Shown in pieces: positions 8,388 to 16,650 of a stretch of 52,588 bases of DNA; within the stretch, counting starts at the first letter, position 1, and every line of letters begins with the position of its first letter. The position numbers and the translations under genes were made by a program. The notes under the pieces were generated by a model that was given only the letters and a program-made list of their open reading frames with translations, ran no database searches and was not told where the DNA came from. Source of the DNA: JANLSE01 sp038214135 (lineage in GTDB: Bacteria; Chloroflexota; Chloroflexia; Chloroflexales; Roseiflexaceae); contig JBBQSD010000030.1 of assembly GCA_038214135.1 (NCBI GenBank), positions 1-52,588 of the forward strand, written 5' to 3'.

Positions 8388-9046
8388 TGCCCGGCCACGA
8401 CATGTCAACGCTCCAGAAAGGATTACTCATCCTCGCCCTGATCGGCCTTGGTTATTTGCTGCTCCAGGTTCAACCAGGCCAGCCAACAATCCTGAGTACT
8501 TGGCGTTCGGGCCAGCCAGTGGGTGCGAACCAGCCAAATGCTGCCAAACCAAAATCGCTTGGTATTTCTGGTGCGGCCCTCCCGCAGACAGGGCGTGGAT
8601 TGCCTGGTGAGCCAAATGCACCATATGGCAACCCGCTCCATTCAGCAAACATTGTCCTGACCCAGGGCTATGGGGTTGGTTCACATGCTCCGGCTGCGAT
8701 CTGGGGTGGGGTGGATCTGGCGATTGATGGCAATGGTGATGGACAGGCCGATCCACAAGGAACGGCAGATGCGCCGATCTATGCAACTCATAGTGGTACA
8801 GCACAAGTGAAACCCAACACCTGGCCGGCTGGTAACTACCTGGCGATTGTTGGCGATGGCTATAAAACGGCCTATGCACACCTAAACCGCTATGCCGTTC
8901 AGGATGGTCAGCAGGTTCAGCGTGGTGACGTGATTGGCTATGTTGGCGCGACTGGCGATGCTTCTGGGCCGCATCTGCACTATGAGGTGTGGAAGGATGG
9001 ACAGAATGTGAACCCGCTCGATTATGGAGCGTTGGATAGCCAATAA
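8387..9046 (+). CDS. LytM/M23-like peptidase domain protein, membrane-anchored
   Basis: An envelope protein with an N-terminal membrane anchor (about residues 11-27) and a C-terminal M23 (LytM) fold, of about 219 aa. Two M23 motifs are clear: YAHLNRY and the H-x-H of GPHLHYEVW. At the first zinc-ligand site the usual H-x-x-x-D reads W-G-G-V-D, so the first His is replaced by Trp although the Asp remains. A nearby SHAPA might supply a ligand; otherwise the domain is inactive, like EnvC/NlpD regulators. The start is ATG 8387, overlapping the upstream stop, with AGGGGA 8 bases before it; the frame is open upstream to 8366. It is the last gene of a three-gene wall module and is followed by a family A repeat. 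Confidence 0.82.
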   Translation: MPGHDMSTLQKGLLILALIGLGYLLLQVQPGQPTILSTWRSGQPVGANQPNAAKPKSLGISGAALPQTGRGLPGEPNAPYGNPLHSANIVLTQGYGVGSHAPAAIWGGVDLAIDGNGDGQADPQGTADAPIYATHSGTAQVKPNTWPAGNYLAIVGDGYKTAYAHLNRYAVQDGQQVQRGDVIGYVGATGDASGPHLHYEVWKDGQNVNPLDYGALDSQ

Positions 9047-9056
9047 CCGAGAATCA

Positions 9057-9090
9057 CCCTCACCCCCAACCCCTCATTCCTAACCCCTCG
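9057..9090. repeat. Partial family A repeat
   Basis: CCCTCACCCCCAACCCCTC and a second CCCCTCG run lie just after the M23-like gene and before the end of the convergent GNAT gene. Only one arm of the palindrome is present, so this is a decayed or truncated copy of the element seen intact at 1417 and 37994. Confidence 0.6.
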
Positions 9091-9093
9091 CTG

Positions 9094-9987
9094 CTATGAG
9101 AGCGTCTTCTGCCAGCGCTCGTTACGATCAGTGATTGTGAAGCCAAGCAATTCGTACAGGGCTTCAGCGGGTACGATGCCAGCAACCGAGGTGACGTGGG
9201 TTGTGTAGGCACCCAGTTGGCGTAATCGGTGCAGCCCTTCAACTATCAGAGTACTGGTGAGCCCGCGACGGCGATGTGCTGAATGGCAGCCAACTGGTTC
9301 AAAGACGCCCATGCGGTTGACTTCATCGTACCAGACGATACAGAAGGCGGCCAGGCTTTGATCGGGTGCCTCGACAACCAGATCAAGTTCCCTGCGATAG
9401 GTTGGCATGCGTAGCGCCGCCTGATAGTAATCCAGTGTCATCCGTGATGGCGCGAAGGCATCGCGATGGACGGCAACGCGGGCAGAGGCTTCTTCTGGCC
9501 CGTAGACATTGCGGATGCGATACCCTTGCGCCAATGTTAGTTCGGGAAATGGTTGCGTGAGTGGGCGGGTTCGGTAGTTCAGCGCGACGCTTGTACGAGT
9601 ATAGCCCTGCCGTTCGTATAGAGCGGCTCGGCGTGCATCGCCGGTGAACGCCCAGGATGAAAATGTCAATGGCTGTTGATCTGGAGGAGCCGTTGAGCGC
9701 CCCCACTGTTCGCCCCATGCCAGAATTTCTTCTTCCAGATCACGCAGATCGGGATGGCAGATGATATCGATCTGATTGGGACTTGGCCAGGCAAATGCAA
9801 CTACTTGCCTGCCCTCCAACCAGAGTTGGGCGGCGAATGAATCTGGGTTGCTCTCGGCACTGCGCCACCAATCGAGATCGCCAATTGTGCAATAGACCAA
9901 TGGATTGCGTGCATAGCATGTTCGCAATAGGACACGCATCGACTCATAATCTTGTTCATTGGCATATTGTCGAGAAATGATCGCCAT
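9094..9987 (-). CDS. GNAT-family N-acetyltransferase, two-domain
   Basis: An acetyl-CoA-dependent acetyltransferase of about 297 aa, long enough for two tandem GNAT folds. The C-terminal fold carries the acetyl-CoA pyrophosphate loop as HSAHRRRGLTSTLI, matching the R/Q-x-x-G-x-G/A motif in degenerate form, followed by EGLHRLRQLGAYTTHVTS and the usual LYELLGF helix-strand end. The N-terminal fold keeps only fragments (ALYERQGYTR). The start was set at ATG 9987, because GGAGG lies 7 bases upstream on the minus strand; the frame runs open to 10041. The substrate is unknown. It stands alone, convergent with the wall-hydrolase module. Confidence 0.82.
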   Translation of the reverse strand: MAIISRQYANEQDYESMRVLLRTCYARNPLVYCTIGDLDWWRSAESNPDSFAAQLWLEGRQVVAFAWPSPNQIDIICHPDLRDLEEEILAWGEQWGRSTAPPDQQPLTFSSWAFTGDARRAALYERQGYTRTSVALNYRTRPLTQPFPELTLAQGYRIRNVYGPEEASARVAVHRDAFAPSRMTLDYYQAALRMPTYRRELDLVVEAPDQSLAAFCIVWYDEVNRMGVFEPVGCHSAHRRRGLTSTLIVEGLHRLRQLGAYTTHVTSVAGIVPAEALYELLGFTITDRNERWQKTLS

Positions 9988-10007
9988 GCTCTGCCTCCTG
10001 CCATCTG

Positions 10008-10094
10008 CACGCGGCGGGCTAATGAACGTTTGCATGTTCATTGGGCTGTTTGCTCACCACACCGCAGGCTGAAGCCACGCGGCTATTTGTGTGC
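10008..10094. repeat. Family C repeat cluster before the rph stop
   Basis: CGGCGGGCTAATGAACGTTT is followed by GCATGTTCAT, an inverted pair, and then by CCGCAGGCTGAAGCCACGCGG. The same words recur at 30238, 40319 and 49411. The element runs into the last codons of the RNase PH gene. Confidence 0.6.
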
Positions 10095-10799
10095 CAACAC
10101 GCGACGCTGTGTCTCAATCAGGCTACGAACGCCTGATGCTGCGAGATCGACAAGCGCGTCGAATTCGGCTCGTGCAATTGGGCGGGCTTCTGCCGTACAC
10201 TGCACCTCGATGATTTCGCCGCTGCCGGTAAGGACAACATTGCAATCAAGGTCTGCGGCGCTATCCTCACTGTAATCCAGATCCAACAGTGCTTCCCCAG
10301 CGACATACCCAGCGCTAATTGCGGCAATTTCGCGGATGATCGGGGATTGGGCGATGCTACCGCGCAGCACAAGGCGCTGCAAGGCCAATGCTAATGCAAC
10401 ATAGCCACCAGTGACGGCAGCCGTGCGCGTGCCACCATCGGCCTGGAGCACATCGCAATCGATGGTCACGGTATAATCGCCAAGTAGCGATAGATCGGCG
10501 GCGGCACGCAATGCCCGCCCAATCAGGCGCTGGATCTCCTGGGTACGGCCACCGGCACCCTGGCGTTCACGCCGATTGCGGGTTGTTGTTGAACGAGGCA
10601 ATAACGAATATTCGCCGGTGATCCAGCCGCGGCCCTGCCCGCGCATCCATGGCGGCACACCAGCCTCGATAGTCGCAGCACACAGCACCGTTGTGCGTCC
10701 CATACGAATGAGCGCCGTGCCTTCGCCATAGCCATATGAATCAATCTCGATCGAAACGGGACGCAGTTCGGTTGCGATACGGCCATCGTTGCGGGGCAT
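10083..10799 (-). CDS. rph: Ribonuclease PH
   Basis: RNase PH is a phosphorolytic 3'-5' exoribonuclease that trims tRNA 3' ends. The 238-aa length is the family norm. Family signatures are plain: MPRNDGR near the start, RMGRTTVLCAA, GEYSLLPRSTTTRNRRER, EIQRLIGRALRAAADLSLLG, IDCDVLQADGGTRTAAVTGGYVAL and YSEDSAADLDCNVVLTGSG (phosphate-site and metal-site regions). The start is ATG 10799 with AGGA upstream; the frame extends further to 10874, but the extra residues are repeat sequence. It lies downstream of an octamer-armed repeat and the acetyl-CoA synthetase gene. Confidence 0.96.
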   Translation of the reverse strand: MPRNDGRIATELRPVSIEIDSYGYGEGTALIRMGRTTVLCAATIEAGVPPWMRGQGRGWITGEYSLLPRSTTTRNRRERQGAGGRTQEIQRLIGRALRAAADLSLLGDYTVTIDCDVLQADGGTRTAAVTGGYVALALALQRLVLRGSIAQSPIIREIAAISAGYVAGEALLDLDYSEDSAADLDCNVVLTGSGEIIEVQCTAEARPIARAEFDALVDLAASGVRSLIETQRRVLAHK

Positions 10800-10820
10800 G
10801 CCATTTCCTTTGCTGTATAG

Positions 10821-10962
10821 GTGACCTTCTTGACGCGGTGACTTGGTGAAGAGGTGACACGGTGAACGTGCCATTGCGAAGCAGTACGACCTCGATCAAG
10901 CATCTGTCACCTTGTCACCTTGTCACGAGAAGTCACCAGGTCAGGGTCGTGTCACCGTGTCA
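10821..10962. repeat. Octamer-armed inverted repeat element (GTCACC type)
   Basis: The left arm (10821-10868) is a run of degenerate octamers of the GTGACxxG type (GTGACTTG, GTGAAGAG, GTGACACG). The right arm (10904-10962) is the same word inverted (TGTCACCT twice, TGTCACGA, TGTCACCG). About 36 bases of unrelated core lie between. It occupies the gap between rph and the acetyl-CoA synthetase gene. Confidence 0.7.
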
Positions 10963-10966
10963 GGTT

Positions 10967-12901
10967 TCAGTCCTCTAGCGTCGAGATGTCGCCCAATGGC
11001 TGGCCAAGCGCCTGAGCTCGTAGCACACGCCGCATGATTTTGCCAGAGCGGGTTTTCGGGAGTGATGGCACAAAGGTGATTTGTTCTGGGCGGGCAATTG
11101 GACCCATTTCGCTGCCAACATGCTTCTTGAGCGCATCCTCAAGGGCAGAACTGCCATCGATCCCAGATTTTAGGATGACATAGCAGTAGATTGCGGTGCC
11201 CTTGAGTTCGTGTGGCAGGCCGATTGCCGCTGCTTCTGCCACCGATGGATGCGAAACCAGTGCGCTTTCGATTTCGGCGGTACCCAACCGATAGCCCGAA
11301 ACCTTGATCACATCATCGATGCGGCCAATAATCCAGAAATAACCATCGGCATCGCGGCGGGCCGAATCGCCAGCGGTATACATCCCGACCGGCTCACTAT
11401 CCCAGTATTGTTTCTGATAGCGCTCTGGATCATGCAGAATGGTGCGCATCATTGCTGGCCATGGTATCTGTACAACCAGCAGGCCATCTTCATTATTTGG
11501 TTTTGAATTTCCATGCTCATCGACCACATCCATTTTGATGCCGAGAAATGGCTTGGTGGCCGAACCCGGCTTGAGCGGCGTGGTCGGATTCGGCGTGATC
11601 ATAAACGCCCCGGTCTCCGTCTGCCACCAGGTATCCATAATTGGGCAGCGGCCCTTTCCGATCACACTATGGTACCAGCGCCAGGCTTCTGGGTTGATTG
11701 GCTCACCAACCGAACCGAGCAACCGCAGGGTCGATAGATCATGGCGATTTGGCCAGGCATCGCCAAAGCGCATCAGGCTGCGAATAGCTGTTGGTGCAGT
11801 GTAAAGAATATTGATACCGAACTTCTCGACAGACTGCCACCAGCGGTTGGGGTAGGGATAGTTCGGGGCACCCTCATACATAAAGGAGGTCGTGCCCTCG
11901 ATCAATGGGGCATAGACAATATACGAATGCCCTGTTACCCAACCCGGATCAGCAGCGCACCAGTAGCGGTCTTCTTCCTTGATATCGAAGGTCATGTGAA
12001 AGGTGGCCGAGATTCCGACGGCATAGCCAGCGTGGACGTGCATCACACCCTTGGGCTTGCCGGTACTGCCAGATGTGTACAGAATATACAGTGGGTGTTC
12101 AGCATCAAGCGGGACGGTCTCACATTTTGGCGAGGCGATCGGCAGATTGAGCAGATCGTGGAGCCAATAATCGCGTCCGGCTGTCATATTGACGTTATGG
12201 CCGGTGCGTTTCAGCACAATACAGCTCTGGATCGTCGGGCTGTGCTCCATCGCATCGTCGGCAATTTTCTTCAGCTCGATGATCTTATTGCGCATATAGC
12301 CACCATCGGCAGTGAGCAGAATCTTGCTCTGCGCATCGGCGATCCGGTCGCGGAGTGCTTCAACCGAGAAGCCGCCATAGATGACCGAATGGGCCGCACC
12401 GATTTTAGCGCAGGCCAGCATCGCAAACATCAGTTCGGGCACGCGCGGCATGTAGATCGAGACAATATCGCCCTTTTCGACGCCCATACTCTTGAGGACA
12501 CTGGCGATCTTGGAGACTTCACGATTGAGCGCCAGGTATGAAAACGTGCGCTGGCTACCATCCTCGCCCTCCCAGATCAGCGCCAGTTTGTTGCGGCGGG
12601 CAGTCTTCAGATGGCGATCAATCGCATTATGGACAATATTGAATTTCGCACCAGTGAACCATTTATAGAATGGCTTGTTGGTATCATCCAGAACCTGTTC
12701 CCATGGTTCGTACCATTCCAGGCGATTGGCCATATCGGCCCAGAACTCCTGGTTATGCTCGACCGACCAGGCGTGCAGTTCGTCCCAGTTTGCAAAGCCC
12801 TTCTTGCGCATATAGGCTGTAATATTGGCCTGCTCGACAATTTGCTCCGAGGGCGTGTAGATGCTTGGTGGGGCGATTGTTTCCGTAACTCCATTGGTCA
12901 T
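10967..12901 (-). CDS. acsA: Acetyl-CoA synthetase (AMP-forming)
   Basis: Activates acetate to acetyl-CoA through acetyl-AMP. The 644-aa length fits the family. Visible motifs: the adenylate-forming P-loop-like YTSGSTGKPKGVMH, the acetate-pocket and CoA region WWQTETGAFMITP, the hinge region YFWIIGRIDDVIKVSGYRLG, and the C-terminal PKTRSGKIMRR, whose lysine is essential for adenylation and is the usual acetylation target. The start ATG at 12901 has GGAGG 6 bases upstream. Gene position gives no operon partner apart from rph downstream across the repeat. Confidence 0.96.
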   Translation of the reverse strand: MTNGVTETIAPPSIYTPSEQIVEQANITAYMRKKGFANWDELHAWSVEHNQEFWADMANRLEWYEPWEQVLDDTNKPFYKWFTGAKFNIVHNAIDRHLKTARRNKLALIWEGEDGSQRTFSYLALNREVSKIASVLKSMGVEKGDIVSIYMPRVPELMFAMLACAKIGAAHSVIYGGFSVEALRDRIADAQSKILLTADGGYMRNKIIELKKIADDAMEHSPTIQSCIVLKRTGHNVNMTAGRDYWLHDLLNLPIASPKCETVPLDAEHPLYILYTSGSTGKPKGVMHVHAGYAVGISATFHMTFDIKEEDRYWCAADPGWVTGHSYIVYAPLIEGTTSFMYEGAPNYPYPNRWWQSVEKFGINILYTAPTAIRSLMRFGDAWPNRHDLSTLRLLGSVGEPINPEAWRWYHSVIGKGRCPIMDTWWQTETGAFMITPNPTTPLKPGSATKPFLGIKMDVVDEHGNSKPNNEDGLLVVQIPWPAMMRTILHDPERYQKQYWDSEPVGMYTAGDSARRDADGYFWIIGRIDDVIKVSGYRLGTAEIESALVSHPSVAEAAAIGLPHELKGTAIYCYVILKSGIDGSSALEDALKKHVGSEMGPIARPEQITFVPSLPKTRSGKIMRRVLRAQALGQPLGDISTLED

Positions 12902-13114
12902 ACGGCTTCCTCCATGGTGTCTGCATCGACAAGGCTATGAGGATCTGGCGTTCGTGTTGGTATTCTAGCATAATCTCGCATGCGAGCGTTCAGCCATCAG
13001 CTTTCAGCTGTCAGCGCTCCGCATTCGAATGATGAAGGATCAGATAGCGGTAGAATAGGCGACAGATAGTAGTGCTGCAGCGAGGATTCTTTGACATCAG
13101 GAAGCCGCAGTCGG

Positions 13115-13209
13115 GTCATCCTGAGTGGAGCCGCAAGCGTAGCGAAGGATCTCGGGATTGCTTCTTGGCCGGGGTACCCTTTGGGTCTGGCACGCCCGCT
13201 CAGGGTGAC
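13115..13209. repeat. GTCATCCTGAG inverted-repeat element
   Basis: GTCATCCTGAGT at one end is inverted as GCTCAGGGTGAC at the other. Inside lies GTACCCTTTGGGTCTGGCA (13173-13191), found again exactly, on the other strand, at 36971-36989. GTCATCCTGAG-type elements recur in many bacterial genomes. Confidence 0.65.
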
Positions 13210-13262
13210 ATGTGCAAAGAAGATGCTCATGCTTCTAGCTAAGTGCTGAATAACGAACTGGA

Positions 13263-13301
13263 ATGCTGCCGCAGCGCAAGCATGGCTTGCGCACTCCACA
13301 T
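13263..13301. repeat. 39-base hairpin repeat, copy 1
   Basis: The core GCGCAAGCATGGCTTGCGC forms an 8-bp stem with a 3-base loop. A second copy at 49472-49510 matches in 38 of 39 positions. This copy ends 14 bases before the start codon of the beta-lactamase-like gene and could influence its ribosome access. Confidence 0.8.
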
Positions 13302-13315
13302 AGAAGGAATGTGCG

Positions 13316-14305
13316 ATGCTTATTGATTATCTGGCCGATTTTGATCGCCCTGATGCGCCGGGAATTGCTGCTGCGATTGTGCAGCGGGGCGAGATGGTCG
13401 CACGGGTTGCGTTTGGCAGCGCGGATCTAGCGACTGGCCGTGCCTGTACACCAGCAACTCATTTTCGGCTGGCTTCGGTGACGAAGCAATTTACCGCAGC
13501 CCTGGTGCTGCTTCTATCTGAAATGGGCCACCTTGGCCTTGATGACCCAATTGGCCGATTATTACCGAATGCGCCAATCTATGCTCACCCTGTGACCATC
13601 CGGCAGTTGTTGACCCATACATCTGGATTGGTTGATTATGAGGATCTGATCCCGCCTGAGCGCAGCGAGCAGGTGCATGACGCGGAAATCCCGGCGATGC
13701 TACCAGATGATCCGGCGCAGGGGTTGTATTTCGCGCCTGGATCGGGATACCGCTATAGCAACACTGGCTATGTGCTGCTCGCATTGCTGGCCGAACGAGC
13801 TGCCGACATGGCCTTTCCAGAACTTTTGCGAACACGGATCTGCGGGCCGCTTGGTATGCGAACGACACTGGCATTTGTTACTGGTGGGCCAGCGGTGCCG
13901 GAACGTGCCTATGGCTATTCTGAACAGCACGGCACCTGGCTACCAACCGACCAGAGTGTGACGAGCGCAACTCTTGGTGATGGCGGGGTCTATTCCTCGG
14001 TGGATGACATGGCCTGCTGGCTGGCGGCGATTGATGAGGGTGCGCTGCTCCAGCCCGAAACATGGCGGGCGATATTCACACCATGGGTAGCAACCGATCA
14101 TGGCCGCCATTATGGCTATGGCTGGTTTATCGACCAATATCGCGGCGAGTTGCTCGTTCAGCATGATGGAACTACCATGGGATTTCGGAATGCGGTGGCA
14201 CGCCTGCCCGAACGACGGCTGGCAGCGGTGGTATTGACCAACCGAACGCATGCGAACCCGCTGGCGTTGGCATTACGGATGTTGGATGGGTTGGGGCTGC
14301 TATAA
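13316..14305 (+). CDS. Class C beta-lactamase-like serine hydrolase
   Basis: A member of the beta-lactamase/transpeptidase-like (S12) superfamily: DD-peptidase, esterase or beta-lactamase activity. The catalytic S-x-x-K is seen as Ser54-Val-Thr-Lys57 in RLASVTKQFT, and the Y-x-N motif as Tyr147-Ser-Asn149 in YRYSNTGY. The third box (K/H-x-G) reads HDGTTMGF, as in esterase-like members. No signal peptide is apparent; the protein begins directly with the fold (MLIDYLADFD), so a cytoplasmic location is likely and true beta-lactamase function less so. AAGGA lies 8 bases before the ATG. The next gene, an ABC exporter ATPase, starts 16 bases downstream, so the three genes may form one operon. Confidence 0.85.
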   Translation: MLIDYLADFDRPDAPGIAAAIVQRGEMVARVAFGSADLATGRACTPATHFRLASVTKQFTAALVLLLSEMGHLGLDDPIGRLLPNAPIYAHPVTIRQLLTHTSGLVDYEDLIPPERSEQVHDAEIPAMLPDDPAQGLYFAPGSGYRYSNTGYVLLALLAERAADMAFPELLRTRICGPLGMRTTLAFVTGGPAVPERAYGYSEQHGTWLPTDQSVTSATLGDGGVYSSVDDMACWLAAIDEGALLQPETWRAIFTPWVATDHGRHYGYGWFIDQYRGELLVQHDGTTMGFRNAVARLPERRLAAVVLTNRTHANPLALALRMLDGLGLL

Positions 14306-14321
14306 TGCGTGCAGGAGGCAT

Positions 14322-15221
14322 ATGGAAGCTGTCATCCATACAGAAGAACTCACCAAGCAATTTGGCCGCCATATTGCAGTTGATCGACTGACGCTAACCG
14401 TTGGGCCGGGCGAGGTATTTGGATTCCTTGGCCCGAATGGTGCCGGGAAGACGACCACCATTGCGATGTTGCTTGGTCTGATTCGCCCAACATCGGGCCG
14501 TGCGGTTGTGCTTGGGCATGATGTGCAGCGCGAACCACAGGCGGCATTAGCGCGTGTTGGTGCGATGATCGAAGCGCCTGCGTTCTACCCATATCTTTCT
14601 GCATACGATAACCTGCTGGTGCTGGTGCGGATGGGTGGCCTACCTGTAGCACGGATTGATCAGGCACTTGCCGCTGTTGAATTGACCAGCCGTGGGCGTG
14701 ATCAGTTCAGAACCTTTTCGCAGGGCATGCGCCAGCGGTTGGCGATTGCAGCGGCGTTACTGGCTGATCCGCAATTGATTCTGTTGGATGAACCAACCAA
14801 TGGGCTTGATCCAGCTGGACAACACGAAATCCGTGAACTTATTCGTAATCTGGCTGCTGCCGGGCGAACGATCTTTCTTTCGGGACACCAGTTGCACGAA
14901 ATTGAGCAGTTGTGTGGCCGTGTTGCTATTCTCAAGCAGGGGCGGCTGATCGCTGAGGGGCCTGTTGCCGATCTGCTGCACCAGGGGCGCGGTGTGCTGG
15001 TTCGCATTCAGGGCGAGGTGGCGCAGGCGCTCGAAATCCTACGTGGGCTGCCGTGGGTTGGAGCACTCGAACAACGCGATGGGGCAATACTGATCGATGC
15101 GCCACCCGAGCGCACCCCCGAGATTACGGCAATTCTGGCTGGCGCTGGCGTGGCAATTCAGGAAATCCGCGCTCATAGCGAAACGCTTGAGGATGTCTTT
15201 TTGCGAATAACGAGTGAATAA
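14322..15221 (+). CDS. ABC-2 type transporter ATP-binding protein
   Basis: The ATPase subunit of an exporter. Walker A is GPNGAGKTTT (about residues 37-46), the signature is FSQGMRQRLAIA, and Walker B is LILLDEPTNGLDP, followed by the H-loop in LSGHQLHEIE. A C-terminal domain of about 80 residues after the H-loop is typical of the CcmA/BcrA group, which exports antibiotics, lipids or unknown amphiphiles. The start is ATG 14322, with AGGAGG just upstream; the frame extends to 14250 inside the previous gene. The stop directly abuts the start of the permease gene, so the pair is certainly co-translated. The substrate is unknown. Confidence 0.92.
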   Translation: MEAVIHTEELTKQFGRHIAVDRLTLTVGPGEVFGFLGPNGAGKTTTIAMLLGLIRPTSGRAVVLGHDVQREPQAALARVGAMIEAPAFYPYLSAYDNLLVLVRMGGLPVARIDQALAAVELTSRGRDQFRTFSQGMRQRLAIAAALLADPQLILLDEPTNGLDPAGQHEIRELIRNLAAAGRTIFLSGHQLHEIEQLCGRVAILKQGRLIAEGPVADLLHQGRGVLVRIQGEVAQALEILRGLPWVGALEQRDGAILIDAPPERTPEITAILAGAGVAIQEIRAHSETLEDVFLRITSE

Positions 15222-16097
15222 ATGAACCACTTGATCGCTGCCGAATGGCTCAAGCTCACCAAACGCCCGCTGACGCGGATTCTGCTGGCGATTTTTGTGG
15301 CATTGCTACTATTACAGATCGCAGCGCAGTTTATCTTTGCGAGTATGCTGGCTGGGGTTGGGACGGGTAGCTCGTTGGCGCTCCAGGTTGCGGAATACCA
15401 GCGCCGTTCAGTACTACCAGGCATTTTCGGAACGGCGCTTGGGCATCTGAATGGCCTTGGTGGTATTTTCGCAGTCATTCTTACTGCTGGCGCGATGGGC
15501 AGCGAGTATAGTTGGGGGACGCTGCGCACCCAATTGGCGCGTCGGCCAGATCGTGCTCGTTTCCTGATTGCAAAGGCACTCACGATCCTGCTGCTGCTGC
15601 TGCTGGCCGGATTGGTGAGCCTTGTAGTGGCCGGCCTGCTTGGCATCTTGCTGGGATCGCTCATTCCTACGAGTGGCTCGGTTGTGGATGGATTGGCCGC
15701 CTTACCGCTTGGCCTGCTACGGGCGCTGTTCGTGTTGCTGCCATATGTTCTGCTCACGCTGTGCTTCACAATTGCCGGGCGCTCGCTGCTGGCTGGAGTA
15801 GCTGGTGGGCTGGTATACCTTGTACTGGAGGGTGGGTTTGGGGCGGTTGCCGCCTTCGCGCAGTTGGGCGGCATCTGGCGGCAGATCTATAATCTGACGA
15901 TTGGCCAGAATATTAATACGCTGGTGCTGCTGAATGCCCATGCCTTTGGCCTTCAGCCAGAACAGATCGCCCCAACTGCCTTCGAGAGCCTTCCATCGCC
16001 ATTGCAGGCCGTGGCCGTTGTACTGCTGTATAGTGCGTCATTCTTTGTGACAGCCCTGTATCTGTTACGCAAGCGCGATATTGGTGGGGCGGGCTAG
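15222..16097 (+). CDS. ABC-2 type transporter permease
   Basis: The membrane partner of the preceding ATPase. Six hydrophobic segments are visible: near 18-43, 80-97, 120-150, 163-185, 187-210 and at the C-terminus (AVAVVLLYSASFFVTALYLL). The N-terminal MNHLIAAEWLKLTKRPLTR is the standard opening of the ABC-2/NatB-like permeases. The 291-aa length is usual. It starts immediately after the TAA of the ATPase gene. A family E hairpin repeat follows the stop codon and may serve as terminator. Confidence 0.88.
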   Translation: MNHLIAAEWLKLTKRPLTRILLAIFVALLLLQIAAQFIFASMLAGVGTGSSLALQVAEYQRRSVLPGIFGTALGHLNGLGGIFAVILTAGAMGSEYSWGTLRTQLARRPDRARFLIAKALTILLLLLLAGLVSLVVAGLLGILLGSLIPTSGSVVDGLAALPLGLLRALFVLLPYVLLTLCFTIAGRSLLAGVAGGLVYLVLEGGFGAVAAFAQLGGIWRQIYNLTIGQNINTLVLLNAHAFGLQPEQIAPTAFESLPSPLQAVAVVLLYSASFFVTALYLLRKRDIGGAG

Positions 16098-16117
16098 GTC
16101 AGGAGTCAGGTTGTCGG

Positions 16118-16153
16118 GCCGTAGAGACGCAAGATTTTGCATCTCTACGGCCT
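16118..16153. repeat. Family E palindrome (CCGTAGAGACGC)
   Basis: GCCGTAGAGACGCAAGATTT is followed by TGCATCTCTACGGC, an inverted repeat that lies after the ABC permease stop codon and before the convergent CBS gene end. It is a plausible bidirectional terminator hairpin. A longer relative lies at 37537-37595. Very similar GTAGAGACG palindromes are, as I recall, abundant in cyanobacterial genomes. Confidence 0.7.
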
Positions 16154-16173
16154 AGCAGGACATACCATCGGAA

Positions 16174-16605
16174 TTAGGTCGAAATATAATTGGTGAGTTG
16201 CTCGATCATGAATTCCTGATCACGAACAAGATGAGCAACGACATCGCGGATTGAGAGCACACCCAACACCCGTCCATCATCGACGACTGGCAGATGTCGC
16301 AGATGTCGCTCAGTCATGATGCGCATGCATTCCTGCATGGTTCGATCAGACGAAATAACGATCACATCAGATGTCATAATGACACGAACCTGGGTATCAC
16401 GCGATGAACGGCCTGCCAGAATGACTTTACGAGCATAATCGCGTTCGGTTACAATCCCAACGAGCTGATCATCTTCAACCACCAGTAATGCGCCAACATC
16501 TTTATCGGCCATGTACTGGAGGGCATCAATCACTGCCATATCGGGCGATACCGTCCAAACGACCCTGTCTCTTTCTTCTAAAAGACGCCGCACCGAAGTT
16601 TCCAT
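16174..16605 (-). CDS. CBS-domain pair protein
   Basis: A small stand-alone Bateman module (143 aa) of two CBS domains, which bind adenine nucleotides and sense energy state or NAD-type ligands. CBS1 spans about 5-65 (MAVIDALQYMADKDVGALLV, ERDYARKV) and CBS2 about 75-135 (RTMQECMRIMTERHLRHLPV, SIRDVVAHLV). The start is ATG 16605, with GGAGG 5 bases upstream; the GTG one codon earlier is too close to the ribosome site. Its target is not evident from the neighbours. Two mobile-element-like repeats sit directly upstream, so its promoter is probably within or near them. Confidence 0.92.
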   Translation of the reverse strand: METSVRRLLEERDRVVWTVSPDMAVIDALQYMADKDVGALLVVEDDQLVGIVTERDYARKVILAGRSSRDTQVRVIMTSDVIVISSDRTMQECMRIMTERHLRHLPVVDDGRVLGVLSIRDVVAHLVRDQEFMIEQLTNYIST

Positions 16606-16650
16606 CACGTACCTCCTCGTAATTGATGGTCATTGCTGATCAGGTGTTCA

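Larger units (their letters stand above)
12902..13315. other. Gene-free stretch filled with dispersed repeats
   Basis: About 410 bases between divergent genes. It holds a heptamer run (CCATCAGCTTTCAGCTGTCAGC, here broken into CCATCAG and TGTCAGC units) near 12990-13018, a GTCATCCTGAG...CTCAGGGTGAC element (13115-13209), and a 39-base hairpin repeat (13263-13301). No RNA gene or further ORF was recognised. The promoters of both flanking genes must lie here, but I could not place them with confidence. Confidence 0.6.

Noticed and set aside
10024..10040. GAAC...GTTC at 10024-10040 as a third copy of the operator
   Set aside because: The spacing between the half-sites is 8 rather than 4 bases, it is part of a dispersed repeat, and it has no promoter around it.
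11741..12541. Long open frame (266 codons) on the plus strand opposite acsA
   Set aside because: It is antisense to the conserved core of acetyl-CoA synthetase, has no family-like motifs or ribosome site, and mirrors the codon bias of acsA.
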